Source: Semisulcospira habei
Lineage: Eukaryota; Mollusca; Gastropoda; Semisulcospiridae
Direction of reading: 5' to 3'
Assembly: GCA_036245525.1 (NCBI GenBank)
Contig: BTPG01000002.1
Location: 168,164,547-168,228,546, forward strand
DNA length: 64,000 bases
Both the position numbers and the translations under genes were made by a program. Below, piece by piece: positions 54,191-64,000 of the stretch; position 1 is the stretch's first letter; each line of letters opens with the position of its first letter. Under the pieces are notes generated by a model. That model made no database searches. It was not told where the DNA came from and saw nothing but the letters and a program-made list of their open reading frames with translations.

Positions 54191-55050
54191 AGGTCAAACT
54201 ACGACAAAAATGTGTATATGTGGCTGTAATTGTCAATCTTGTAGTGTTACAAAATGAATGTTACGTGTCATATTAGCCGACTGAAAACAGACTACATGTT
54301 AAGTTTAAGTCAGATGTAACGGCCGAGAAAGGGAAGTGTCACACTACCAGTCCTTTCAGCACAAACCTTACCACATTTGATTCCTACATCACACGGCCAA
54401 TCGCAAACAGTATCATGGGACCTAGCTACATAATCGCACGTAGCAAACCCCAGCTACCAATAAAGTATAGCACAGATCTTCTCTGTCATTTACATGTAAA
54501 TGGAATTTATGTGAGTGTTCTAGTCTGTGATTTTGAACCATACGACCGGAAGAATATGGCATTTATGTCCAAGTTACCTTGTTGATAACGTTCCAGTGTG
54601 ACTGAAGGGACAATATTCAATACAACAGTTTTACGGCTCATTTCCAGCGACATTTTCAGTTTGCTGACGGATCACAGACCTATTTATCAGATAGGAAAGG
54701 TAAAGACGAATCTACAACGATTGAGTGTCACATTGTAGGGACCTTGACCCCGTGAAACGAATACAAATTTTTAAAAAATGTCATTGCATCACCCTGGCAG
54801 CAGAAAAAAATACTCGTCAAGAAAGTTACTTGAGTTGCTTTGGCCGAAAGTAAATGAAAATGACAGTATGACGGTATGCTACTCTTACAATGTGCATGTA
54901 AATTAATTATGCGTTAAAATTGAATATCGATTAGTTTGCTGGCGTTGAGCTAAATATTAGGGGAAAAAAACGTCAACAAAAACTGAGGGCGAATGAGGCA
55001 CAGGCTGCAGTCGAGAACAGAGTGCTGCTGGACGGGCTCCACTGACGTCT
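54191..55050. other. No recognisable gene
   Basis: A family G remnant (AGCAAACCCCAGCTACCAAT) at about 54440. Otherwise anonymous. This stretch lies downstream of the minus-strand gene. Confidence 0.45.
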
Positions 55051-55055
55051 ACAGT

Positions 55056-55115
55056 TTAAGTTGGCGCAGACGTTGACGCAGACGTTGACGCAGCCTCTTC
55101 CGGCTCTTCCAGCAG
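55056..55115 (-). CDS. Possible alternative last exon of the minus-strand gene
   Basis: Minus strand. A pyrimidine-rich acceptor (TACTGCCTGTTTTCAG) is followed by 19 codons reading LLEEPEEAASTSASTSAPT and TAA at 55056-55058, in phase 0. It would be used if exon 4 spliced from CAG|GTTCGA at 55751/55750, itself phase 0. The Thr-Ala-Ser repeat arises from a duplicated GCAGACGTTGAC. Supported only by splice grammar and phase. Confidence 0.4.
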   Translation of the reverse strand: MLEEPEEAASTSASTSAPT

Positions 55116-55555
55116 CTGAAAACAGGCAGTATGCTTTAGCCGTAAATGGCAAATACTCTGTGACGCCCCCACCCCACCCCCTTCCGCCTGTGAATCGATG
55201 ACTTGCATGTCTAATCTAATTTACGAGGATACTTCTTTTCTTTTCTTCAGACATTTTAAGACTCGAAAAAGACTATGTAGGAGTCACCCAGTTTTTCCTT
55301 TCACCGTCTACCAAAGATGTCATCAACGAAAGATGCCGCGAACAATCGGACACAAACGTACAGACACTGCAATGAGGCACAATCATTCAGTCTGGTCACA
55401 CCATTAGCGAGGCAAGTGTCGGTAGACATACAACTTGATATACATACCAAGGGAAATCACGCAACGACAGACAGATCCATCGACTCCTTTCTTAGCAGGG
55501 GGAGATCACTCAACACTGGACACACAGATCTTCTGACATTATCATAAAAAAAGTA

Positions 55556-55735
55556 ACAGGGGTCGGTCGCATGAGCGAGCTTAGTCCTGCGCTAACCACT
55601 AAGCAAAGTGCTCTGTTATACTAAGTTCACTCATGCAGACGACCCCAGATCCCTCTACCTTTTTTTAGGAAGGGATCAAGTGAGCTAATGTTTGTCTAGC
55701 GCTGAGTGATACTCCTTGGTGTGTAGGTTCGTACA
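55556..55735. mobile_element. Possible SINE fragment (box A-like), minus orientation
   Basis: Reverse complement contains TTAGTGGTTAGCGCAGGAC, resembling a tRNA box A. The stretch TCTAGCGCTGAGTGATACTC with CTTGGTGTG at 55697 matches TCCGGCGCTGAGTGATTCCTC at 17435, so it is a dispersed repeat. No box B is seen. Confidence 0.35.
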
Positions 55736-55906
55736 CTACTGATATCGAACCTGGTCAATCCTGCTTTTCCAACCCTGCCACTTCTGATAGGTCTTCGCTA
55801 TCGTTTCCTTAGCTGCACGATCAGCCTTTTGGTCCTCGGAAGGCATGAGGTACACCTGAACAACCAGCTCGTTGAAGAGAGTTTCAGGGAATCCCAGCAG
55901 AGAAAA
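55736..55906 (-). CDS. Unrecognised gene, exon 4 (last in the simple model)
   Basis: Minus strand, acceptor CTGTCTGTTTCAG then FSLLGFPETLFNELVVQVYL and MPSEDQKADRAAKETIAKTY, ending RVRYQ-like DQVRYQ and TAG at 55736-55738. 56 codons plus stop, phase 0. A hydrophobic/amphipathic start is followed by a charged helix-prone stretch (KADRAAKETIAKTYQKWQGW). No domain recognised. Confidence 0.65.
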   Translation of the reverse strand, partial: FSLLGFPETLFNELVVQVYLMPSEDQKADRAAKETIAKTYQKWQGWKSRIDQVRYQ

Positions 55907-56040
55907 CTGAAACAGACAGAGAGTCACAGTGTATTATTTGTCTATTACTTTGTGTGCAATGGGGAATGATTTTTTAATATTAAAAAAAGACAACGGTTGA
56001 TTGGATGGTGATAAACATTTTCTTTAAAGTCTTCACTTAC

Positions 56041-56136
56041 GTTCTTGGTATCTGCAACCGTTGCCTCATCTGGACTGTTCTTTCTGAACTGGTAAAGGCC
56101 TCCCTTCTTTGTCATACCCAGGTTGAAAATGACAAC
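56041..56136 (-). CDS. Unrecognised gene, exon 3
   Basis: Minus strand. Acceptor CGTTTTTTGTAG, 32 codons (VVIFNLGMTKKGGLYQFRK, then NSPDEATVADTKN), donor GTAAGT. Exactly 96 bp, phase 0 at both ends. Consensus splice sites and an open frame support a genuine exon; function unknown. Confidence 0.7.
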
Positions 56137-56188
56137 CTACAAAAAACGATAGGTAATAACATGGGTTGATTTGCAGTTTGAGTGATTA

Positions 56189-56500
56189 CTAGAACAAACC
56201 GCTCCTTCTCAGTATACGGTCCATCCACCTGGAACACTCTCCCACTCTCTCTCCGTCAGAAGCACTCTCTCTCCTCCTTCCAGTCCGCCCTCAAAACTCA
56301 TCTCTTTCAACAGTTATAGCACTATACCACCACACTCCCCACCCCAAGCAGACTGTCGTATTGTATTTTACTATTTGTGGTACGTGAGACGTTGTCTAAA
56401 GCGTGCGCATGCGTGCGCGAGTTGTGAGCGCGCGCTTAGAGTTGTAATTATTATAAGATAAGCGCATTATAAATACCGTAATTACTATTATTATTATTAA
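56189..56500 (+). mobile_element. CR1-like LINE 3' fragment in an intron
   Basis: Plus frame RTNRSFSVYGPSTWNTLPLS continues to FQSALKTHLFQQL and TAG at 56317. This is the conserved C-terminal tail of CR1/jockey-type RT. The 3' end is AGCGCATTATAAATACCG followed by a short (ATT)n. Too short to be listed among long frames. It lies in the intron between exons 3 and 2 of the minus-strand gene. Confidence 0.7.
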
Positions 56501-56616
56501 GTGCGTTGTTCACTGTGCCCCAGCAGTGTAGTAGTCAAGTTAAGATGATGAGTAATCGTTGTTTTCTAGTGAACGTGGCCTGTATATGCTTTTAGGCAAC
56601 ATGAATGCCTCATGTA

Positions 56617-58226
56617 TACTAATAGTCAAAGCTTGAGGGCCACTTTTTATCGCAGACGCACCGACAACACCACACAAAATAATGTAACACAACTTGGGAG
56701 TCAGTACTTTGCTAATTTATTTAGTAACAATTTCGTTTAAGTTTTGAGTAAATCAAGCAATTGTAACAACAGCAGTACGTTAGAATATTCACCCACCCCT
56801 CATTTGAAAAGTCAAACAAGACTGGTCCAGCGAGTAGCGAGTGTACCCACCGTTTGCAGCAAAGCACTCAATGCAGCGTTGACGCATGGAGTTCACCAGG
56901 GTTCGGAGAAAATGTTGTGTGATCGCCTCGCACTCTTGATGCAGGAACTGAGTCAGCTGGGGGACGCCTTTAGGTGGGGGGTGGTTGCTGACTACACGTT
57001 GCCTCAGTACGTCCCAGAGGTGCTCGATGGGAGCCACATCAGGTGAACGAGCTGGCCACTCCATCCTCATGATGCCCCGTTGCTCAAGGTACTCATCCAC
57101 CACACGGGCGCAATGAGGTCGAGCGTTGTCGTCCTGCACAACAGCAATGTCGCCTATGGCGTGGAGAGCTGGCTGGCTCAGGGGCTGCACAATATCGTCC
57201 CGATAGCGCAGTCCAGTCAGGGTGCCTCGGATGACGTGGAGGGGGGTCCTGCATTCCCTGCTGAAGCCTGCCCAGACCATGACTGAGCCTCCTTCGTAGC
57301 GATCCACCTCTTGGACACATCCATCCGTGAATTGCTCGCCTTGGCGTCTCCAGACCCTCACCCTGCGGTCGTTGAAGGGCACAGTGAACCGTGACTCATC
57401 AGTAAACAGAACCTGAGTCCACTGGAGTCTGTTCCACCTCACATGTTGACGACTCCAGGCAACCTGGGCTCTGCGATGAGCTGGAGTGAGGGGTATTCTC
57501 ACTGCTGCTCTGCATGAAGCCAGGCCAATTTCGCGCAGACGTCGGCAGACTGTGCTTCTGCTGACGTTAACGTTTGCAGCTTGTATCAGTTGACGTCACA
57601 GAGTGGTTGACGTGATAGTTCGGTCGCGCAGAGCCGCCCCGCAGAGGTATCTGTCCTCCCTTCTGCTGGTGCAGCGCAGGCGTCCGGAGCAGGGTCGTCG
57701 TTCTGCCCTTCCAGTTTCTTGGAATCCTGCCAGCAGCCTCTGGATCACTAAATGGGACACCCCAAGACGTCACTCAACTTCTCGTCCAGAAATTCCACCC
57801 TGCAGCCATCCTAGCGCCCGGCCTTGACCTACTGGCGTTAGGCTTCGTCGTCGTGGCATGGTTTGGAAAGTGACAATTATGCCCCTACTGTACCGGTATT
57901 TGTAGCGAAACAAAAGTGCTCAGTGTTCACGACTGACCCCTTTAGCACGTGCATAACGACTTTACCGAGTTTTTCCACCTGCCTGCCTTTAGTACGCTTG
58001 CCAATATCGCACAGCTTTAAAAAAAAAAACTGACCTATGTTTCACGTGCATTTGACACTTTCGTGGAAATTGATGAATTGTTGTCTATTGTTCCCTGTAC
58101 ATTGGACTGTCTAAGGTCAACATTTAACCCATTTGGATCGAAAAAACATTGTATTTTATTGGCGTACTTGCGACGATAAACAATGACACAAAAAGTGGGG
58201 TGGCCCTTAAGTTTTGACCATTAGTA
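56617..58226 (-). mobile_element. Tc1-like DNA transposon, copy 2
   Basis: 1.6 kb. Left TA then TACTAATAGTCAAAGCTTGA; right end TTAAGTTTTGACCATTAGTA followed by TT (one base changed from TA). About 1610 bp, co-linear with copy 1. Located in an intron of the minus-strand gene, in the same orientation as that gene. Confidence 0.85.
56789..57800 (-). pseudogene. Tc1-like transposase with nonsense mutation (copy 2)
   Basis: A 237-residue open frame (56789-57502, extending upstream in frame) holds the complete catalytic core: first Asp in LFTDESRFTV, second Asp in VVQDDNARPH, and Glu in SPDVAPIEHLWDVL, with 34 residues between the second Asp and the Glu (DD34E, the Tc1 class). In the N-terminal DNA-binding half an in-frame TGA on the minus strand (plus 57596-57598, TCA) replaces the CGA present in copy 1, consistent with CpG decay. 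N-terminal sequence upstream (VPFSDPEAAGRIPRNWKG) is in a shifted frame. The catalytic half is intact but the full protein cannot be made. Confidence 0.85.
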
Positions 58227-58282
58227 TTGTTATGACTTTTTTTTATTCTTTAGCTATTGTCTGCAGGAATCGCCATTTGTTG

Positions 58283-58345
58283 GTATAGGTTATTGGGAAC
58301 AGGGGTTTGCTACACAGACCCTTGTAGGCCTGAGGTAGGTTAAAG
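58283..58345. mobile_element. Family G fragment
   Basis: GGTTATTGGGAACAGGGGTT with TGCTACACAGACCCTTGTAGG matches the left arm of the full copy that follows. Confidence 0.5.
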
Positions 58346-58397
58346 GGACCAAGCTTGATTTCTTTTCCGAAAATGGCGGAGGAATGAAAACAACTAC

Positions 58398-58545
58398 GTT
58401 ATTAGTAGCAGGGGTTTGCTGCACGGACTCTTGTAGGCCCGAGGGAGGTCACAGGAACCATTGTATCCCTCAGGCCTTCGGGATACAATAGTTCCTTTGA
58501 CCTCCCTCGGGTCTGTGTAGAAAAAAAAAAACTGCTACCAATAAT
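58398..58545. mobile_element. Family G palindromic element, best copy
   Basis: Ends GTTATTAGTAGCAGGGG and ACTGCTACCAATAAT are inverted. Inner arms CCCGAGGGAGGTCA and TGACCTCCCTCGGG, then AACCATTGTATCCC and GGGATACAATAGTT, fold around CTCAGGCCTTC. Confidence 0.75.
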
Positions 58546-58583
58546 TTATATTATTCCCGTGAAACAGCAAGAAATAATATTAC

Positions 58584-58673
58584 CTGAACTCTAAGGCGTT
58601 CTGCAATCTCGGAGTCACTTTCTTGCAGCTTTCCTTGCAATTCCGCCACAAGTTCACGCTTGATCTCCTTCTC
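58584..58673 (-). CDS. Unrecognised gene, exon 2
   Basis: Minus strand. Acceptor GATGCTGTTACAG, 30 codons EKEIKRELVAELQGKLQESD and SEIAERLRVQ, donor GTAATA. 90 bp, phase 0. Strongly helical, heptad-like charged sequence, likely a coiled-coil segment continuing from exon 1. Confidence 0.7.
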
Positions 58674-58760
58674 CTGTAACAGCATCAATTAACTTGAAGG
58701 ACTTTAGACTCGCAGGACTAGGGCTTAGAATCAAACAGGTCACGTGCTCAATAGTATGAC

Positions 58761-59152
<392 letters not shown>

Positions 59153-59189
59153 GCAGCTTTTACTTCCTGGACCCGCCCCCACATACTAA

Positions 59190-59419
59190 TAAATCAAATC
59201 TCTCAAATTGCTGGCATTAAACAAACAATTCGAATTTAATCGGTGTGTATTAATGTACAAGATTCTACACGAGAGAGCCCCACTCCCTTTGCGAACTCTG
59301 TTTTCAGATAATCATAGACAGAACACGAGAAACAGGTCGCTCCACCCACCAAGAACAAGAGTAGATGTATGTAAAAGTAGCCTGACCTTTTGAGGTGGAA
59401 AGCATGGAATAATTTAACC
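59190..59419 (+). pseudogene. Family L LINE RT C-terminus, left half
   Basis: NKQFEFNRCVLMYKILHERA, RNRSLHPPRTRVDVCKSSLT and (after a frameshift) GGKAWNNLT match the C-terminus of the RT at 15026-16930. It is interrupted at 59420 by a TIR element and resumes at 62391. Confidence 0.7.
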
Positions 59420-62390
59420 ATAGGGGTCCGTGGATAGTAGCTTTGTCTAATGCAAATCCACTGCGCCACCGCGTGCGCGCAAGCGCCTATACTAAGCTCA
59501 AGACTAAATACAAGGGAGGAAACGAACGGCACACGCGAAAGACGATGCACTGTGATTCCAGAGCAGCTTCAACCCTCAAAGCAACCATTCTCCTAAAACC
59601 CCGAACTGAACAAACTCAGTAGACATTTTGCCACAAATCTACGCCAACCTTGCCCGCCGATCATAACCTATAGTTTAGTATCGATGCATTTTGCAAAGTG
59701 AAGCATCATTTTTGCAGACGCCCATCGTAAAGTTGAAGCTGCGCCCGGAAGTACGCAACATGCTCATTTTTCATTGGTTTAAGTAAATTAGCATATCCAA
59801 TGAAATTAAAATAAGAGTGCGTCTTACTGTCGACATGAACTTGTGACCCGTGCTGCACGCAGCAGTCGCGTTAGTAGTCCAAGAGCTAGCCCGATCTACC
59901 GTGAACCCCCATCCCCCCCCCCCCCCAGTACTCAATAAGATGGGTTTCAAAGTGTACCTTAGTATGTCCTGAGATGTTTAAGCAATGTTCTACTAAAATT
60001 CTTAGGAACACACCAGAGATATAGCCGATGACGCAAGGATACCCCCATTCACGTTCTTCGCGAATGCTAAAATGAGCTTGAGAAACATTTTCCTCTAAAT
60101 AAATCTGAATTCATTTCAGAAGCCCAAATTAGGCATTATTATTTTAAGGCACACCTTCTGCGTAGTCTGCAAAAAACAGAATAAAAAATATATTGAATCT
60201 GTGGCTCACAGAGAAGGTATTTGTGCACCCAGTAAATGGCCATTTCCTCAAAATCGCATTATAAAAATGACAAAAATAATATGTCAGATGCCTTCAGACA
60301 TTTTCTACAGCACTGGCAGTCCATTTTCAGACTTACATCATTAAAACAGGATGTCACAATTATTATAAACTTGACTAGATGATGTTGTGATCACTATGAG
60401 TGCCACATTAAATTTGTATCCCTACCCCCAAGTTGTAAAAATACACAAAATTAATTATAAAAAAATACTAAAGTTATTCCATTTCATTTTGACCTCTCTT
60501 TACCCATTAAGTTTCAATAATTTGAGCATAAAGTGCAAGAAAATGAGGAAAGTCGGCATCCTTTATGATACGTTTGTGGTGAAAAATTGCCAAATTGAGA
60601 AACGTATGTTTTCGATGCCCTCAGAAATTCTGTATACAACTGATAGGTCTTTTTTAGGTTTTAATGGTTAGGATAGAGTACCGCAGTTACTCCCAACCTG
60701 ATTTTATGATGCTGTGATTCATTTAGGGGCCACAGTTGCTGAATCTGCCGCCTACCCCATTTTACCAGTATGCAAAGCAACGCAAAATGATCCTAAAAAT
60801 TGATTATATCATACTCCTCTGTTTAAATATTTTTGTTGCCTGTTTTTTTTTTTAAACAAGGTATGCACATTGAGCATTCAATTTGTGATCATTTCATTAA
60901 TTTCAACGTGATCCATCAATTTAATTGTAATTATTTTTTGTTAAAGCATAAAAGGGGGTAAACGTCTGTAAACAGGGGCTGACGTTGAAGAACTTCCTTT
61001 TTAATAGAACAGCAAGACTGTAGAATACAGTCCAACGCTCCACATATTTTCCGGACATTAAAGGGATCGGAGACATGACACCTCCCTGAGTTACCATCTT
61101 CCCCTGAGTTTGACAAGACATCTGAGTGTGCTGTCGACTTCAATCATGCAATTCTGTTGAAGAGGAAGTATTTCAGCCGTCAGTACATCACGCCTCCAAA
61201 TTCAGACAATAGAAGATTTAGCAGCAGCCCCTCTTTACAGACTCCCCCCCCCCACCCCCACCCCCCACCCCGCCCCTCTCCCCCTCCCCCTTTTGTGTTC
61301 TTAATCCAAAATAGTTACAATTAAATTGATGGGTCACATTGAAATTAATGAAATGATCACAGATTTTTAAACTCAATATGCATATTTTGTTAAGAAAACT
61401 GGAAACAAAAATATTTAAACAGAGGAGTATGACGTAAACAATTTTTGGGATCATTTTGCGTTCTTATGCGTACTGGTAAAATGAGGGTAGGACAGCTGAT
61501 TCAGCCACTGTGGACCTAAATGCATCACAGCATAATAAAATCAGGTTGGGAGCAACTGTGATACTCTATCCTAACCAATAAAACCTTTAAAAAAAAGACC
61601 TATCAGTTGAATACAAAATTTCTGAGGGTATCGAAAACTTTATTTTTATTTTATTTTATTTCGATTTCGCGGAAATGGCCATTTACTGGGTGCACAAATA
61701 CCATCACTGTGAGCCACAGATTCAATATTTTTTTCATTCTGTTTTTGCTGAGGACGCAGAAGGTATACCTTAACATAATATTGCCTGATTTGGGCTCCTG
61801 TAATAAATTCCGATTTATTTAGAGGAAAATGTTTCTCACGGCTCACTTTAAGATCCGTGTAGAGCGTGAATGGGGGTACCCTTGCGCCATCGGCTTTATC
61901 TCTGGTGTATTCCTAAGGATTTTGGGGAAACATGGCTTAAACATCTCCGGACATTCTAAGGTACTCTTTGAAACCCATCTTATTAAGTATTGTGTGTGTG
62001 TGTGTGTGGGGGGGGGGGGAGGGGGGGGTGCACGGTAGCTAAGACTGGCTTATGGAGTCTAGTTACGTATTTCCCCCAGCCCAAAAAGGTCTAATTTAAT
62101 GGAGTCTGGTTTAAACACTGCTCAGTTGTCAATATCTTTTCGAGTAATTCTCTTCGACTTTAAACACGGCAGAAAACAATGGATGCACTGCAGTGCATAG
62201 ACGCCTCTTTCACGGCTCTCTACTAAAGGGTTTAACGTTCAACTCTGTATGTTGAGAAAGAGGTCCGGGATACTTCCGGCCACAACTAGAATTTCTCAAT
62301 TCCTCCCTTGTATTAGTCTTGAGCTTAGTATAGGCGCATGCGCGCACGCGGTGGCGCAGTGGATTTGCATTAGTCAAAGCTACTATCCGG
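59420..62390. mobile_element. Long-TIR element, family T copy 2, with 9-bp duplication
   Basis: Flanked by AATTTAACC at 59411-59419 and 62391-62399. Inverted ends share GGATAGTAGCTTTG, CTAATGCAAATCCACTGCGC and TAGGCGC/CTTAGTATAGG blocks over about 100 bp; the right tip lacks about ten bases. The interior carries the compact inverted-repeat element (59875-62050). Same family as 4533-5457. No transposase seen. Confidence 0.75.
59875..62050. mobile_element. Compact version of the 27-38-kb inverted-repeat element
   Basis: Left arm (AAGATGGGTTTCAAAGTGTA, CACACCAGAGATATAGCCGA, TCAATTTAATTGTAA) matches 27395-28860 less the SINE. The right arm in reverse complement matches 36890-37990. The centre (about 60970-61240) is a decayed RT fragment read on minus (QGGVMSPIPLMSGKYVERW). 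It has a (TG)n/(G)n tract near 61993-62030. Confidence 0.7.
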
Positions 62391-62665
62391 AATTTAACCC
62401 AGCATCTTAAGTCTATTTCTAAATTTAGTATTTTTAAGGATCGCCTTTATCGCTTTTTAATTCTAAACTAATACCACGATTCAATTCTTTTCTATTGATG
62501 CTGTAGTCTCAGAGACATGTTTTAATTACAAGATGACCTTCAGCTTATGTCGCTGTTTATGTATATATGTGGGTTTTTTGTTTTGTTTGTTGTTTGTTGT
62601 TGTTGTTTGTTTTCTTTTTTTTATCCCGTTTTAATGCTTTTCGTACTCTTAAATGTTCTTGACAC

Positions 62666-62701
<36 letters not shown>

Positions 62702-62812
62702 GTGTTGCTCGATGTATATTTATGTGTGCAGAGTAGCAGGACAGTTTGTAAGAGAGGCATTCGCATGCCTAAAACTTTATCCTGAATAAAAACGTTTCAT
62801 CATCACCATCAT
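62391..62812 (+). mobile_element. Family L LINE, right half and 3' UTR
   Basis: Resumes QHLKSISKFSIFKDRLYRF and LILN plus stop at about 62468. The 3' UTR (T-run 62670-62698; TTTGTAAGAGAGGCATTCGC; TTTATCCTGAATAAAAACG) ends in (ATC)n near 62812, matching the minus-strand copy at 14585. Confidence 0.7.
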
Positions 62813-62842
62813 CTCTCTCGTTGTTTTCTAGTATACTATTAA

Positions 62843-62862
62843 TTGGGTGGACTCTCTGCCAC
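62843..62862. repeat. 20-nt match to exon 1 of the minus-strand gene
   Basis: TGGGTGGACTCTCTGCCACA at about 62843-62862 is identical to 63740-63759 inside exon 1. It is followed by CCGCTGTCAAATAAAGATTC and then CT repeats. Confidence 0.6.
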
Positions 62863-62896
62863 ACCGCTGTCAAATAAAGATTCATTGATTTATTGA

Positions 62897-63010
<114 letters not shown>

Positions 63011-63024
63011 TCATAGAGCCCTCC

Positions 63025-63215
63025 TACGCTACTACAGGATGTGGATCGACCATGATAGTTCAAGGATGGTGTCAAAATAGCCTGGCGCCTGCGGGCGCCA
63101 ACCTATCAGTTCTGACACCACCCTTGAACTATCATGGTCTATCAGTTTCCAGATCTCTAATGTTGACCTAAACAATAAATCGAATAAAATGACAATTTAT
63201 CCTCAGGATGTAATG
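63025..63215. mobile_element. Family B3 hairpin MITE
   Basis: GATCGACCATGATAGTTCAA with GGATGGTGTC and complement GACACCACCCTTGAACTATC, tip GGCGCCTGCGGGCGCC. The right arm ends CCTCAGGATGTAATGAGCTA. It lies in the intron upstream of exon 2 (63150-63690 otherwise anonymous). Confidence 0.75.
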
Positions 63216-63694
63216 AGCTACGGAAGGCCGAGACATCTCTTGATCGCCAGTTACCTGTGACAATCGACATCGGGCGGGACTCCATGATTATGACGACGCG
63301 TTATTCAACACTAAATAACTGACCCACCGACAACACAACAGCGTGAAATAACATTTGGACTGAAACACAACTAACAACAGATATGAATTAATGGAATACA
63401 AACTTAACATACTTAACTGAATTAAATTAGTTATAAGCAGGGGGCATCGACACGCTGTATCTTGTAGGGCCTACATAAACAGCTGAAATATATACCGTTT
63501 TCAGGAGATGCCACTTTGCCTTGTTCCGCGATGACTAATGAAACAGTAAGCCTTCTTTCGAAGCGCATGAATGTCAGTCTCAGTGAGCAACAGATGGATC
63601 TATCCCGGGCCGTCACTGGTTGTTAACTGCTGCTGAAGTAACCTACTGGGATACAAGACATATGCGAAATCTTTCAAGATTTTACCATACGTAC

Positions 63695-63931
63695 CATTTT
63701 CATCAACTTGTTGCGGTTGACCTTTTCCTCTCGTTTAATGGGTGGACTCTCTGCCACAAGCATGTACAGGTAGCGGCGCTCCACGTTCAGCAGCAGTTCC
63801 CGGGCCTCTTTTAGTTTCTTTCTTTGGTCTTCTGTTAGTCCTTTGTCATCACAGTTCTTGATCTGGTAAAACACGCTGTCCGTCAACGTGCTGTAGGCCT
63901 CCATGTCTTCGATGGATTTTGCCATCGTCAT
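63695..63931 (-). CDS. Unrecognised gene, exon 1 (first coding exon in window)
   Basis: Minus strand. ATG at 63931 is preceded by a splice-acceptor-like TTTGCTACCAG, so a 5' UTR exon probably lies beyond the window. 79 codons: MTMAKSIEDMEAYSTLTDSV, then KGLTEDQRKKLKEARELLLN and VERRYLYMLVAESPPIKREE, ending NRNKLMKM, with donor GTACGT. Phase 0. With exons 2-4 the predicted protein is about 197 residues, mostly helical, without signal peptide or membrane segment. I do not recognise the family. A fifth exon at 55056 is possible. The introns hold a Tc1 element, a CR1 fragment, LINE/TIR nests and hairpin MITEs. Confidence 0.65.
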
Positions 63932-64000
63932 TTCCTTCCTGGTAGCAAAATATAATAACGAGAAACGCGATCAGAACAGCAGTCAGCAGTGGCGGTACTT

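Overview
The window looks like a stretch of a marine gastropod nuclear genome. The signs are spliced genes, a conodipine/group IX-like secreted phospholipase A2, a large C2H2 zinc-finger gene, abundant CA/CT microsatellites, and CR1/L2, jockey-like and I-like non-LTR retrotransposons, Tc1 elements and short palindromic (MITE-like) elements. No bacterial or organellar content was seen. The phylum assignment is inference from gene and repeat content; no species can be named from the sequence.

Three host genes can be supported. (1) A two-coding-exon secreted phospholipase A2-like gene on + (8195-8359 and 10579-10803), with a signal peptide and an HD catalytic pair, and an intron full of palindromic elements and a SINE. 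(2) A single-coding-exon 756-residue protein on + (23623-25893) with about 16 C2H2 zinc fingers, preceded by a probable 5' UTR splice acceptor. (3) An unrecognised small gene on - at the right end, with coding exons at 63695-63931, 58584-58673, 56041-56136 and 55736-55906 and a possible alternative last exon at 55056-55115. All its junctions are phase 0 and its introns have absorbed several transposons.

Nearly everything else is mobile DNA. Region by region: 0-13 kb is mostly hairpin elements of several families plus one SINE. 13-21 kb holds microsatellite blocks, a 5'-truncated non-LTR element with an intact 634-residue reverse transcriptase, and a second decayed one. 21-26 kb is the zinc-finger gene. 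27.3-38.2 kb is an apparent 10.9-kb inverted-repeat structure with arms of about 1.1 kb. It contains a broken RT/RNase H element on -, itself split by a nearly full-length LINE on + with an esterase-like ORF1 and an endonuclease/RT ORF2. 38-48 kb has two L2/Rex1-like RT pseudogenes, a decayed Tc1 element and five-step nested insertions. 49.8-54.2 kb is an inverted cluster of repeats carrying TCAAGGTCA, followed by a terminal-inverted-repeat element. 55-64 kb is the third gene, with a second Tc1 element and a transposon-in-LINE nest in its introns.

The most unusual signal is a set of hairpin element families bounded by TTAA. Their arms change in a covarying way between copies, they share outer ends while carrying different hairpin cores, and two copies share a single TTAA. 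I interpret them as non-autonomous piggyBac-type elements. No autonomous partner is present in the window. I did not find a convincing new enzymatic or defence system.
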